Positions 24,601 to 37,338 of a stretch of 64,000 bases of DNA are shown piece after piece. The translations under genes and the position numbers were made by a program. The stretch covers positions 10,237,813 through 10,301,812 of the forward strand of contig NC_058165.1 in the NCBI RefSeq assembly GCF_020080835.1, written 5' to 3'. The notes below the pieces were generated by a model that saw nothing but the letters and a program-made list of their open reading frames with translations, was not told the DNA's origin and did not search any database. Each line of letters opens with the position of its first letter. The stretch's first letter is position 1. This DNA is from Cotesia glomerata. Taxonomy: Eukaryota > Arthropoda > Insecta > Hymenoptera > Braconidae.

Positions 24601-24994
24601 AAAATTGCTATTTAATTTTTTTTCTATCTCCAATAGTTTGGCTGTTAAATGCAAAAACGTAAAATTTTCAAAAATTCAAATTTCAAAGATCCGTAAAACT
24701 TAAATAATGACGATTGATTTATGACTCAATGAAATTTTTCTCAGAAATTTAATGCTTAAAAGGTCCAATCATTCATTTTATCAAAAAAATTTTCTTCACA
24801 GCTTGCAGGGTAAAATACTGTTTAAGACCGTACTTTCCGTGTTATTTATATGGGAAAACTTAAAGTTCGATGAAGGAGCTCTTAAAATTGAAATTAAGAG
24901 ATGGCCTTTTGACAGAATTTTTGTTTAGACATATCCTATCATATTTTGGGCTAAGAGTGAAAAAAAAAAATATCGTCTTTTTTTGGCACACCCT
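21698..24994 (+). mobile_element. DNA transposon with ~1-kb terminal inverted repeats
   Basis: AGGGTGTGCCAAAAAAAGAC at the left is inverted as GTCTTTTTTTGGCACACCCT at the right. The inverted repeats extend to about 22665 on the left and start about 23895 on the right. The right arm has roughly 115 extra bases (about 24110-24235). Both flanks are (TA)n, which hides the exact target duplication but points to TA-rich targeting. The centre encodes the damaged protein at 23036-23848. Terminus and target resemble 16568-17647 and 25091-25444. The superfamily is not assigned. Confidence 0.85.
23036..23848 (+). pseudogene. Transposon-associated protein, unassigned family, frameshifted
   Basis: After a good acceptor (TTTATATTCCAG) the frame reads a segment with KEKHD/RDDYKELLELVLIF-like start and the motif HHARWMAKALYALK. 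It shifts by one base near 23200 and again near 23540. The last segment (23600-23848) contains DLKVVNDLAERGVALIQDY and EEQKQYLLQVVEEHRK and ends in a stop. From memory, similar proteins recur as uncharacterised, repeat-associated proteins in arthropods. I do not know their biochemical function and see no textbook transposase triad. Its position between the TIRs suggests it is the element's own protein. Any exon upstream of 23036 was not identified. Confidence 0.6.
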
Positions 24995-24998
24995 AATA

Positions 24999-25073
<75 letters not shown>

Positions 25074-25090
25074 TGCAATATATATATAAT
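24995..25090. repeat. (TA)n microsatellite
   Basis: A TA run with ACA and GCTGCAA interruptions lies between two TAGGGTG-family elements. Confidence 0.9.
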
Positions 25091-25444
25091 AGGGTGTGCC
25101 AAAATGTAACTCCTGTGGAGAACCTTTTAAAATTGGAATTTTGAGTTCCGCTTTTGACAGGGGCTGTGTTTGGGCATTTCCTAAGATATTTTGGGGGGAG
25201 ACGATGTATTTGATTTTCATAGAATTTTCTAACAAAAGCTTAGTTTGGGCACTTCCGGCCAAATTTTGAATTTTCACCGGAAACGCCCAAACTGAGCTTC
25301 TGTTAAAAAATTCTATAAAAATCAAATACATCGTCTTCCCCCAAAATATCTTAGGAAATGCCCAAACACAGCCCCTGTCAAAAGCGGAACTCAAAATTCC
25401 ATTTTTAAAAGGTCCTCCACGGGAGTTACATTTTGGCACACCCT
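25091..25444. mobile_element. 354-bp near-perfect hairpin MITE
   Basis: The whole element is a foldback. AGGGTGTGCCAAAATGTAAC at the left mirrors GTTACATTTTGGCACACCCT at the right, and the arms (containing GGCTGTGTTTGGGCATTTCC) stay inverted almost to the centre near 25262. The outer 14 bases match the 21698-24994 transposon, which could have mobilised it. An open frame crossing it on the minus strand is an artefact of the repeat. Confidence 0.85.
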
Positions 25445-25546
25445 AATATATATATATATATATATATATAGAATTTAGAAATTTTAGGAATGAGCTTGTA
25501 TAGTTAAAATCATCATTAGTTAACAATATGCAATGGACATTCCTCA

Positions 25547-25687
25547 ATAATTAACATTTTCGTAAATATAAGCCCATTCTGATTTTATACTCATCGAGAA
25601 CTTTCATTTGAGTACCCACATGAATTTTTTCATATATCTTATATATATGATATTTATAAAATATATGAAAAGTGCATGTGGGTACTC
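25547..25687. mobile_element. Palindromic element E, copy 3
   Basis: GAGTACCCACATG and CATGTGGGTACTC are inverted around an uninterrupted AT centre (about 25632-25665). Confidence 0.65.
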
Positions 25688-25729
25688 AAGGTCAACAATA
25701 ATTTATAAATAAAAAATCTATTTAATAAA

Positions 25730-25870
25730 CATTTTCCCGTGGACTGAATTGTGAATTTAAACCATTCTGGAATCCACTGGAAGACACACAAAAAATTTTA
25801 TTAAAATCGGTCCAGCCGTTTAGGAGGAGTTCATTGACAAACGCACGCACAGAAGAAATATATATATATA
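25730..25870 (+). mobile_element. Possible non-LTR (RTE-like) 3' tail
   Basis: AAAATCGGTCCAGCCGTTTA, then ACAAACGCACGCACAG and a short TATATATA microsatellite, resembles 3' tails of RTE-type retroelements in insects. No coding part is attached. Confidence 0.3.
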
Positions 25871-26079
25871 AAGAGATAAGATATATAAGATGATATATAC
25901 ATAGATTTGTTAAAAAAAACTAAAAATTTTGATATTTGTCTATATTTTCTTATAAAATATTTGTAAAAAATCGAAAAATATAATATTAAGGAAAAAATAA
26001 AGCAAAAATTGGGTATTTATCGATAGTTTGTGTGATAAAAGAATTGAAATTTGAGCGGGAAAATATTTAAAAATTCCTT

Positions 26080-26476
26080 ACTTACAAGTCTCGTCTCAAG
26101 GTGGCGGCAGCGTACACTCTGTTTCTGAAGTCATCTGTTAAAAAAACTCGTTCGATAGTGGTTCATAATAAATGTAAAATAATTAATATAATAATTCATT
26201 GATTAAGTCTTCACTCTAATTATAAAAATATTAATCATCGATAACAAATTATACATGGATTACTTAACAATAAAACATCAAAGTTCTAGATATAATTTAT
26301 TTTTAACGCTAAAAAAGTGAATGCCTTTCACAAAGTTGACGCTATTTTATTAAGATGTCATATAAGACTATAAACTCATTTATTTTTTAATTATAAATAC
26401 ATAACTTGTAATAATAAAAATGGCATTATTAGCAATAAGTTTGTTTGTTATTAAATGAACGATAAATCATTAAATT
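26080..26476 (+). promoter_or_regulatory. Probable 5' flank / 5' UTR of the USF3 gene
   Basis: This is the only GC-containing island upstream of the start exon (AAGGTGGCGGCAGCGTACAC at about 26100). No TATA box could be placed and the transcription start is not determinable by eye. Confidence 0.3.
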
Positions 26477-26785
26477 ATGCCTCGCAAAGAAAAAACGTAA
26501 GTAATGATACTAACCTATCATTTAATTTTTATTTTTTATCATTCATTAATTATAACTAATTAACTCGTTTAATTATTTTAATATTTTTTTTTTCTAAATT
26601 CTAGGTTATTGACAACTGTTGGAAAATATTTTTTTTTATTTTTAGTGTTTGGTTTTTTATGACATTGAAAATAGTGGACATCTTATTTATTTTTATTATT
26701 GGTGAACGGAAAAGTCATTTTTCAGGGAATTATTATTATTATATTGTTACAGAAAGATACATGCAAAAATTATAGTCTGAAAATT

Positions 26786-26821
<36 letters not shown>

Positions 26822-29800
26822 GGATGAAAGTGTAAAAATTTTGAAAATTGTAAGCGCAAATTTTTTCAACATTATTTTTCTATAAAACTATTGGCTTTAG
26901 AAAATCAAAAAATTATCAGATTTTTATTATTTTTTAATGCTGCAACAAAAATTATTGTGAATGTAGCGAACATAAAATTTTTTAAATTTAAAGGAATGAA
27001 ATTTCCTTAATAAATTTTACTTGCTTAAAAATTCTAAAACTAAGAAATTTCTCTTTTAATTACTCAAAAATTTATATCAAAATTTAAAGAACTTACATTT
27101 TTTCAAATTGATCTTTTCTTAACATTTAGTTTTTTTTTTTTATTGAAAATTTTCATTAAAATTTTTAAATATATACATCATGAATGAAAAATTAGTCGAT
27201 TGTTTTGATTTAATATTCATAAATTATCGAGTATTTATTAATTTTTGTGTTCTTGCTGTTTTTCGTGTTATATTTTCTTCATGAACCAATTCACTGAAAA
27301 ATTATTGTCAAATGAGTTTATTTGTAAAAAATTATTAATTTTTCATTTACCAAATTATTAATGATGAAATAATGTTACAGAAATGCAAAAACATGGGAAC
27401 GCGACAGAAGAAATCGTATGAATTTATACTTCAAAACACTAGGAGATCTATTGCCGCCAAGTCAAGACGGAAAAAACCGCAACAAGGTCGATATATTAAT
27501 TCAGGCGTCAAAATACATAAAAGACTTGACAAATCGTACAGAAGAATTGTTTAATACTAATGCAGTAGATGCTCACAAGGAGGAATTGATTCGCTTAAAA
27601 AAATTAGTCACGCAACTTTATTCACGTACACAATTATTATCAGCGTTATTGAAAGATGCTGGTATAACTGTTCCGGCAGAACCCGCGTTGGAAAAAATTT
27701 CTCCGCTGAAATGGTCTAATAAAATAAACGTCGAGGATGCTGAAAAGTATTTAGATCGGTTTAAAGAACGTGAGTATTGAGTTTTTAATAAACTTACTAA
27801 TCATAAACTTTTTAATAAACTTTACTTATCTCTTGTATTTTTTTTTAATTCATTTTTTAATTTTGTAGGAAAGAAACCTAAGAAGCGGAGAAATTCAACT
27901 GGTTTAAAAATACCTTTGAATAAGAAAATTAAGGCTGGTGTAATCGATGTATCCCCGCATAAAAATAACAACAATAATAGTAAAGATATTTCGGAAATAA
28001 TTGGTCCAGTTGAAGATCAAGAGAATCATGTTGGAAGCAATATTGATGATAAAAATGGAGAAGATAAAAATAATGAATCGACGACTAAAATTTCAGATGT
28101 ACGGAATAACTCTGATCCAGGTATAAAAAATTTTTACAAACTGAATAAATTTTATAATTTACTTTAAGAAGACGAATTGTATATTTAATAATTAAATAAT
28201 TTCAAGACATAAGTATATCGCGTTACTAATGCCAAAAGGGCGTACAAAAAAATTTTTTTCACTCCAACTAATCTAAAAAATGTTTATAACATTTACATCT
28301 GTAAGAAAAGTGAATAATAGTATATTACACCCCTGGGAGGGACAATGAGAATAGCCTCAGATGACATGTAATTGTTGACCTCGGCTTCGCCCCGGCTTTT
28401 CTTATTTTCCTCCCCAAGGGGTGTAATATACTATTTTTTTGTATACGCCCTTTTGGCTCTAAGACAAAAAAATTCTAAAGCCAAAAGGGCGTATCATTTT
28501 TTTTTAATCATAATTATTTATTAGTCTTAAAAAAAAAAAGTTACAATACTGGTAAAAATAATGACTCTTCTACTCATTTTATTTGAAGAGAATATGTATT
28601 TGATTAAAGAAGAAACTAAAATATCAATTTAGCTAGGCACTACTCCGATGCCGTCTCCACTATCATTATCTTTTGCTTCTGAAATTAAAAAATAATAAAT
28701 ATATATTGCTTGTAAATCTAAAATACTTGAATCTTAAAACAAATTCATCAGTTGTTACCATCATCAAAGCACAGATTTTTGTAATATCGATGGTATTTTT
28801 TTGGAACTGTGCCTGACGTACAAAATTGAATAGAAATTAAAATTTTTTAATTGAGTCTAATACATTTTTCTTCAAATAGAATGTTACTGTTATTTTGGTT
28901 TGTTTTTTTTTTTAATTCAAATCTATATTCTTTTTAAATAAAATTAGTTGAAAATTCATTATTTTTACCGGTGTTATAACTTTTCTTTTTAAGGCTAATC
29001 ATTGATCATGATTAAAAAAAATGATACGCTCTTTTTTCTTTAAAATTTTTTTGTCTAAGAGCCAAAAAGGCGTATACAAAAAAAAATTTTTTTATTTACT
29101 TTTATTACAGATCTGAATGTTATAAACATTTTTAGGTTGGTTGGAGGAAAAAAATTTTTTTATACGTCCTTTTAGCATTAGTAAAGCGATATATCTAGAT
29201 AAATGCACGACTCATGATGCGAAGCATCAGAGAGTGCTTTACGATCGAAAAATTTTTTTCGCCTCATTTTTATTATTCACAACCCTTATTAAATCATGGT
29301 ATCAAGATATTTTGCATACTCTTGTCAAGATAATTTAATAGAGATTAATTCCATACTTTTCAAAAATTTATTAAGTGCCATAGAAATTGAAAACAACATC
29401 AAAATAGTTTAAAAAATTTTCCTGTACGTCATGTTCGAAACACTGAAAACACTGTAACTTACGAAAAAATTCATTGATTGAGTCAAATTTTTTTTTTTTA
29501 AATTCTTTGAAAGAATTTTAGGTCACCGAATGCGAATGGCTAGGTAACTTAGAGTTGTTTATTTGCAATTAATAAAATTTTTTTGATATTTTTTTTTACA
29601 TTCGCTTTATTTTATTATTATATCATAATTAAATGAGCATTATGAGTCGTGCACTTTTGGATTTTCCAAATTTTATTTTTTTCATTTTCTAAGTGACGAG
29701 AATACTAAACATAAATTTAGTATCATACTGTTAAAAAGATTTTTATGAAATTTATTTATAATATTATTTATTGGGAAAAATATTAATCAATCAAGTAAAA

Positions 29801-32800
29801 TTTTATTTAATCAGGTGACATGGAATATGAAATATAAACATTAGGTTTTAATAGATATTTATTCATTACAACAAATATTTTTTCCGTACAACTATTTGCT
29901 TGAATTCATAAATTTCTTTTTAAAAATTCAAATATTTTTTTTTAATATTACTCCCTAGTACAAATCAATAAAAATAAAATAAAATTATAAAAAGAACAAG
30001 TTAATTCTTTAATTAATTTTTCTTTTAGTTGAAAAGTCAATTTCAAAAACGATTCAAACAGAATTTTCATATATTTAATTTTAAAATATTTTATACTTTT
30101 TAACCAGATTTAAAATTTATTCTAATATATTATTTAAATATTAGTAACTATTTTTTTTAATTAATACAAAAATGGTCAATGTTCAAATTATAGATTCCAG
30201 TGAACCAGCAATAGAATCATTAGCTGGTCCCAAGTCGAGTACTGGAATCCGAAAACTAGAATCACGCAAAAAGTTAAAAAGAAAAACCTCAATCTCCAAG
30301 GATAATCCATCTAAAAAATCACCAAAAACTGCTCAAAAATCACCAGCATCGAAATCATCATCGATAGCATTATCATCAACATCCACGTCTCAAAATTCAT
30401 CAATAACAAATTTAGTGTCAGGAACATTAATACTATCTAACGGAAAATTGATGCCACTTATAACACCACTGGCATCAACAAATATTCTTGTAAATGCAAA
30501 TACGTCGAATCAACAGCCATCAAACCAACAACAACCACAGTTAATTATCAGTAGTAACCAAACACCAACAAGTCCAATGATTTTTATGCAATCAGTTGAC
30601 TGCAATAATATTAAAAATGTATCCGTCCAAAATCAAAATGTCATCAACGCCGTACAAAAAGTAACATTGAATACTATCCCAAGTATACGAACCAACGTAG
30701 CGATTAATTCCCACGACTGGGTGTCAAATGTTAAGACAATTATTGAAGCGACTAAAATCGGTGGACGCAAAGGTATCCTACCAAAAGGTAAAGAAATAAC
30801 TAAAACTACTATGGCTTACAAAGTTCCTATTCCCGTGGTTCGTCGTGATATTAAAACAAACTCTGGTAAGTCTGTTTCAGACAATAAAAGTGGAAGCAAA
30901 AATAAAAAATCAAAAGGAGCTAAAAGTAAGAAAACTGATAAAGCTAAGAGTTCGACTAAGTCAACGAAAGAAAAATCAACTGATGTTCCTAGTAAAGAAG
31001 ATAAATTATCTATTGACAATAAAGTGAGTACAAGTATGGAAATTAAAAAATTACCGGAAACTTGTGAGTCAATTGGTAGTCTGCGTAATGTTGTTGAGAA
31101 AATTGGTGAAGTTAGTCGTGAAAATTCAAAGATTAATGAGCCTGGAAATTCAAATGTGAGTGTAAATGAAAATGAAATTTCTGGAGTAGGAGGTTTGAAT
31201 CCAGAAACAACTGAAGCAAATGATTCGAGTGATAAAAATGTAATAAAAACATTTGATTTAACACCAGAAATAGATTGTGTAAATAAAAATCAACCTACCG
31301 AAAAAATAACTTCAGTTGTAGCAGAATCAACGTCAGCTGTTGAATTAACAACAGAGTCATTGACAATTGAAAAAGTAATTGAAGCGGACATTAACAAAGC
31401 AACAAAAGTTAAAGAAGTATGTGATTTAAATACAAGGTTTAATTTGCTAAACGAATCATCAGACAATTCAACAATAGATTCAACGAAGATAATATTGAAC
31501 CTAGATACGAATACAACAACGACAATGAAGCCTGAAACAGGCAACAAAGCATCTTCTTCAGCGAGCGCTATTACTGATTCCGTAATTGCTCCTACGTCGG
31601 AAATAAAAGAAGACAAATTGATAAAAGAACCTAAAACGCTTTACAGCAATGAAAATAGTTTTGTTCCGATAAGTAATCGCGACTTGCATTCAGACTTATC
31701 CAACGATTTGTTCGCTTCACTTCAAGTGCCCTCGAATTCTCATAACCCGGAATCAATATCGCCGACCGCAGCTTTCTTGATGGCTTTCCCATTAGTATCT
31801 TCTCTGAACGGTAAGACTGAGGTACTTGAAGAAGATATGAAAGAAGATTTGAAATACCATAGTCAAACTCCACCGATGCTGCTGCAAATTGGCACGATAG
31901 AACCCAATAGTTTCAAAGTTAAATCCGATGATATCAAGAATAGTGATAATAAGATTCAGAAGCATGGAGAAGAAGCCAAGTCTGAAGATAATTGTTCAAA
32001 ATCATTGCCGAAAATAGTTAATAGTGAAACTTTTAAGGATAAGTTGTATCGTATTGTTCCTTATTCGAAACCTGTGGCAACCAGTGTCAGTAGTTTGACT
32101 AATTCGTCAACAACTTCAGTTAGTTCGACTGCTGGTGTCACTGATGTAACTTCAAATCTCAATTCAAGAACAAATTTAAATAACTGTGATATTGATAGTA
32201 GTAAAAAAATAAACGAGAAATCTAACACTGGGTTGTCGAAATTTGACAATAATGTTAGCACTAGTTCTAATAATAATAGTAATAATAATAATAATGATAC
32301 TTCTATTACTACTAGTAATAATAATAATAGTAATAATAATGATAGAAATGCTAATAATTTGATTATCAGCTCAATAACTGATAATGCAAAATTACCGAAA
32401 TACAATAATCCAACTCGTTATCAAACAACATTATTAAATGATTATACATCAAACTACACAAATTTTACTGGCACCAATACGGAAGATAATCAACAAATGC
32501 TTCCAATAGATAACTCACGAGTTTACCCTACCAATAATGATAGCATCAACGTACCTTATCAATATTCTTCCCAGGATCAACGCGTTTACGTTGAAAATCA
32601 CGAGTCTTCAAACTATGCTGCTCAAAAAGAAACAGTGTTTCATGACCAGTTGACACGCTCTTATACTGCTAACTTGAATAAAAATTCTAATTCAACTGTT
32701 ACTGATTATCAGAATTATCTGATCAACAAAGAGTCACGGAATGAATTACCAACTCAAACTCAGAACCAAGGTCAAACTTTGGATTCTAATTATATTAGCC

Positions 32801-35800
32801 CGAACAAACAAACTCCAACGAAAGCTGACTCCGTTAAAATTCCTCCACAGTTTAGACTTTCTGGGGATAAAATTTCAACAGAACATTTTGGCGCTTCAAC
32901 GTTGAAAATTTCTGAAAATGAACACTATGATAAAATAACGGAAAATTACAGCGGGAATTACATTCCTTATACGCGTGATGATAAGAAGATTTTTGATGAT
33001 AATTTACATAATAATACTAATAATAACAATAATAATAAATGTCATGGACAAATTCCTACCCTACCTCATTATTCGCATCAGGTGCCACCGCAAATGCAAC
33101 AAAAGCAACCTCAACAAAGTGTTGCAAATAATGTTAAATCTTCAGCACAAAATTTATCAAACTTTAGTGTCCTTTCTTGGACAACTATTTCACCGAATAA
33201 CAGCAATAATAATAATAATAATAATAATAATACAAATACTAGTTCTACTAATAATAATACTAATAATAATAACAGCAATAGTGGAAACAATACTGCTGTT
33301 AATAACAATAGTACCAACGGCAATAGTACTAATAATAAACCAACAAAAAGTAAAAATACTTCCAACAATTTGGTAAGATTTGAAAACCCTGAACAAAATA
33401 CGAATGAGAATAAAACCATTTGCGAGAATTTCAACTACTCTTCATTGCACAAAAATCCGGGTTTCAACAACACTTTAGGACAATCATTTTCTGCTGACTT
33501 ATCTCCGAGCGGAGTGGAGAAGAAAACCAAATTAACAACTGCCACACCAACTGATAAAACAAAATCAGTTGGACCAACGACACAAAAATCTCGAAACCAA
33601 AACCAAAGTTTAATAGACGACTACAGTAGTAACAAAATAAATTCAAAGAAGTTCCCTATGGACACTAATTACACCCAAGAGTTCACATTAGATCAACAGC
33701 AACGACACACTACCAAGACTCATCAGGTTACATCAAAAACAGATAACAAAAGTTACAATACTTACGATACGACAATTAATTTTGATGTTCCTGAGTCTGT
33801 AAATTCCTCCAAATGTTCCACAGACATTTATTCCGGGAATATCAAATACCAACCAATTTTACATGACCCGTATGCTTCGAAGCAGCCGCAGCAACAGTCA
33901 CAGCCGCAGCAACAGCAACAGCAGCAACAACAATTAAAGTCAAAACCAGTGCAGCAACAGCAACAAGCAGTCCGACCGCCAGTTAACTGGATGATGCCAT
34001 CAGAAATAAAACACAACACAAACATGCCTGATATTATCCTACCGCCGATCGGAAAAGAATTGGAATTCTGCCAGAACAACATCTTCAGCCAGCCTCCGAG
34101 TTACAATCAGCCAGCAGCCACCTCTACCCAGTTTTACAATAATTATGACGTAGCAGTTAGCGCCGCTAGTTTTCCCAATGTTTCGACTCTTCAAACTGAT
34201 TCACGGAGACTAACAGATTCAACGACTTACTACCCAGACGATCAACACTTCTCCTGGTCGCCAACAAAGAACCCTCAGAACACAGATCACTCCCAAGTTA
34301 TAAAATCCATCGAACAACAGCAACATCAGCAGCAGCAAGTGGTACCATCGACATTGCCAACGCTAGTAGGGGATCTAGCTCTTGGAACAGTCACTGAGAA
34401 ATCATCCAGTTTCATGTTTGGACAGCGAAATGATGTACCGCAAACTAAAGCGGTGAAAGACAAAGATTTCGCGGTTATGAATGAGCAGAATGTCCAGCAC
34501 CCTGTTCAGGGCGGGTCTTTCTTGTCTGTGAGTCAGTTAGTGGAGCATGAAAAGGCTGAAAAGCATCAGCAGAGTCATTCGCATGGTCATTCACTTCATC
34601 AGCAACACCAGCAACAGCCACAGCGCAAGCATCAGCGGAAAAGCAACACCAGTCCGCGTACAACTGGCAGAAGGCAAATGGAAATGAGGAAGACTGATCA
34701 ATTGCAGCAGCAGCAGCAGCAGCAGCAGCATGATCAGAAAGTTTCTCACGGATTTGCTGGTAGTTCTGACGCTTACCAGCAGCAAAAGTACCAGCAACAG
34801 GACGGATTATGGAGGAATCGCAATTGCAAGAGTAATTATACTGCGGAAGCGTTGATTGGTGTCAATACTTCTTCTAGCATTCAAGACAATAATCACCCGG
34901 ACAAGCAACTTCACGCGATTAAATTCTCTACGGATTACTCCCAGAATAAGTTTCCAAGTGGTTTGTCTGCAGATATGGTCATGCCGCCAATAAATTACCT
35001 GGCGAATCCAGATGACGGCAATGGCTACGGCCAGGTGATGAATCAGAATTTCAATCATACGTCTTATACTTATTCACCGAATGCAAATATTTATCCACCG
35101 ACTAATTTTATCGCTGGAATATCAGCTGGAAATACTCCAAGTAGTTACATGATGCCACTGCATGACAACCCTGCGGATTATCTTGAGGCGAATTCGTTCT
35201 TGTTGTCTAATGTTACGAGCAATGTTGGTAATCCTCCGAAATCGACGGTCGATATGCCGACCAGTGTTACGGTTTCGACGACCCGAGTCTCAGCTTCAAC
35301 TACCACTACCAATGGGAAAAATACTCACTATGGTAATGGAGGAAAGCATCATCAAAATTGTGATACTAAGCGGAATTATGCCAGTGTCAGCAAGAAAAGC
35401 AAAAAGAAATCGGATCCTATGCACATGGACTTTTCTGTTCCGGGTGTTACTGTGGAGGATTATCCTCACCACCATCATCATCATCACCACCACCATCATC
35501 ACGGACACTCGAGTACTTTCTTACCACCGCCACCACCTCCTCCAACTCATACGAATTCGCTGTACCAAAATCCTCCGCATGCTATGGGGATGGGACTGAC
35601 GAGCAATTCTAATAGAAGTCGAAGCATGGGAAGCAATTCTGTGGCTATGACACATCATCCGTCGGGAACTAGTCTTACTAATTTTAATTTGAGTACAATA
35701 TTTCCAGAAATTAATGATAAGGTACTTATTTCTTTTTAAATTTGAAATTTTATAATCGATTGAAAAAGTGTAATTTTTTTATTTCGCGACGTTTTGTGCT

Positions 35801-37338
35801 ACATGAGCATTTCATCAGGCGCTGTATAAAATTCACACGGAAAAAAATTATGTCAAAATTACAGAAATGGTTATGAAAAAATTACATGGCTATTATATTT
35901 ACAAAAAAAAAAAACTAAAGTTTACATAGTTAAATAGTGCCATTTTTACAAAGAAAAATAATAGTTTAAAAAAACTAAAAAACACGCTTTTTATAAAAAA
36001 CCAAACTAAAAAATAAAAAATAAATCTTATTTAAGAATAGTGTAAAAAATTTTAATAAATATAAATTAATATGAGTGTAAATAAGAAAAAAATGTATTTT
36101 ATTGTAAAAAAAGCGTGGGGTGCATGGTGTCAATAGTTATAAATATTTTATTGACAGATAATAGTAGAAGGATTATCATTTCGATAATATCTTAAAAAAC
36201 ATCCCACGCTTTTTTTTTTTTAAATAAAATACATTTTTTTCTTATTTGCAAGTTGAAAAATGGAATAATTTTATCAAATCAGTATATTGTCATCGGTCCT
36301 CGATAAATTTACAAAGTTTGAATGAAATCTGGCCGTTTAAAGTGGGTCAAAATCGCATCCAAAGTAGTCGGTTACAAACAAACAAACAAACATACATACA
36401 GTTGAAGCTAATAAAGAGCGTGTAATAACAAACATACATACAGGTGAAGCTAATAAAAAGCGTGTAAAAATGGTCAAGTTTACATGTGGGAATGTAAAGA
36501 AATTTCATTGTTAAATAACTTTATATTTACAAAAAAAAGCTCTAAAATTTGCAGGAATTGATCAATAAAAATATCATACTTGGAAAAAATTTTTGATTAC
36601 TATGTAAAATTATATAAGAGTTTTGGCCATTTATAATTTTATAGAGTTTTATATAATGTATTTTCCAATGAAAATTGACGGTTGAGTCTTAACAGAAGTA
36701 AAACTGTAAATTTAACGGATTCTGCTGTAATTTTGACAGGACTTTCTTCCATGCAAAAACAATTATTATCAATAACAAGAATAAAATTAAAATAATAATA
36801 ATAAACCTTACGAATACATACCGTAAGTAACATTGCTCTTTTCATAATCAATTTTACTAAAATTCTTGTATTTCATTCCAATCAATTATTGTAATCAAGT
36901 CTTACATTAATCAGCTCACGAATGATTATCTTAACTGAGAGTTTAATTAATCCTAAATTTTCTGATGGTTAATTAAATGCTTATAATTAAGAATCTTAAT
37001 TTTTAATAAATAATTAAATGTTTTCTTCTCATTTTTGAATCCAGTTACCTGGTTATAAGCCACCGAATATTCCGCCCGGACTGTCACAATCCAGCAATCA
37101 TTCTACAACGAGTTATCCGCAAAGAATTAATTACTCGTCTAATAATAGTCTGTCACATACCGCAGGTCAGTCTTTTACTTTCAAAGCTTAAATAACTATT
37201 ATTTTAAATTATTAATTTAGAAAAGTATTTTTAAAAATTAAAACTATTTTTATCATTATTCAGGTCTCTGAAGCAACACAATTTACAAGTGATTTGCCAG
37301 CTCCACCGCCGACCTCACCTCATTATAAAACAACTTGA
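26477..37338 (+). CDS. Usf3: USF3-like bHLH protein (six exons)
   Basis: Exons: 26477-26496, 27381-27769, 27869-28120, 30194-35721, 37045-37165 and 37274-37338. All junctions are GT-AG, phases match, and the sum is 2124 codons plus stop. The start MPRKEKTNAKTWERDRRNRM gives the basic region, with the E-R-x-R pattern of E-box-binding bHLH factors (domain about residues 8-58). Residues about 68-100 could form a helix. KKPKKRR (138-144) and a Lys-rich stretch (about 452-484) look like nuclear signals. The giant fourth exon is low-complexity: Asn runs at about 913-937 and 1223-1266, Gln at about 1725, twelve His at about 1979, then Pro. Two islands, NYTAEALIG (ends at 1776) and LTNFNLSTIFPEI (2048-2060), match my memory of the human USF3 C-terminal region (SAEALIG, SNFNMTSLFPEI), as does the unusual length. 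It is expected to be a nuclear transcriptional regulator; its targets are unknown. Another acceptor for the last exon (37264) would end the protein after Gly-Leu. Confidence 0.88.
26787..26817. repeat. Poly(T) tract in USF3 intron 1
   Basis: About 30 uninterrupted T. Possibly a retroposed tail remnant, but nothing attached supports that. Confidence 0.8.
28214..29193. mobile_element. Nested foldback element in USF3 intron 3
   Basis: Outer arms: TATATCGCGTTACTAATGCC is inverted as AGCATTAGTAAAGCGATATA. Further in, GCCAAAAGGGCGTA-type words alternate in both orientations four times. An inner palindrome runs from TAGTATATTACACCCCTGGG to CCCCAAGGGGTGTAATATAC (28318-28432) around a GC-richer core with GACCTCGGCTTCGCCCCGG. 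The layout suggests one hairpin element inserted inside another of related sequence. An internal TTTATTACAG could act as a cryptic acceptor. Confidence 0.7.
35836..36753. mobile_element. CACGG-A(n) TIR element in USF3 intron 4
   Basis: The left end CACGGAAAAAAATTATGTC is mirrored by GACAGGACTTTCTTCCATG. CA at 35834-35835 and CA at 36754-36755 form the 2-bp duplication. Subterminal TGTCAAAATTACAG / CTGTAATTTTGACA words match the element at 59955-62392. Inside are a hairpin (36083-36247, arms AAAGCGTGGG / CCCACGCTTT) and a short tandem GTGAAGCTAATAAAAAGCGT block near 36400-36465. Confidence 0.7.

Noticed and set aside
24860..25439. 80-148-codon frames over the TIR and hairpin
   Set aside because: Inverted-repeat and (TA)n artefacts; they cross element boundaries.
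30816..34797. Many minus-strand and shifted frames inside the USF3 giant exon
   Set aside because: Shadows of Asn/Gln/Ser-coding repeats, rich in Leu/Ile/Val; the exon frame is continuous and fits splicing.
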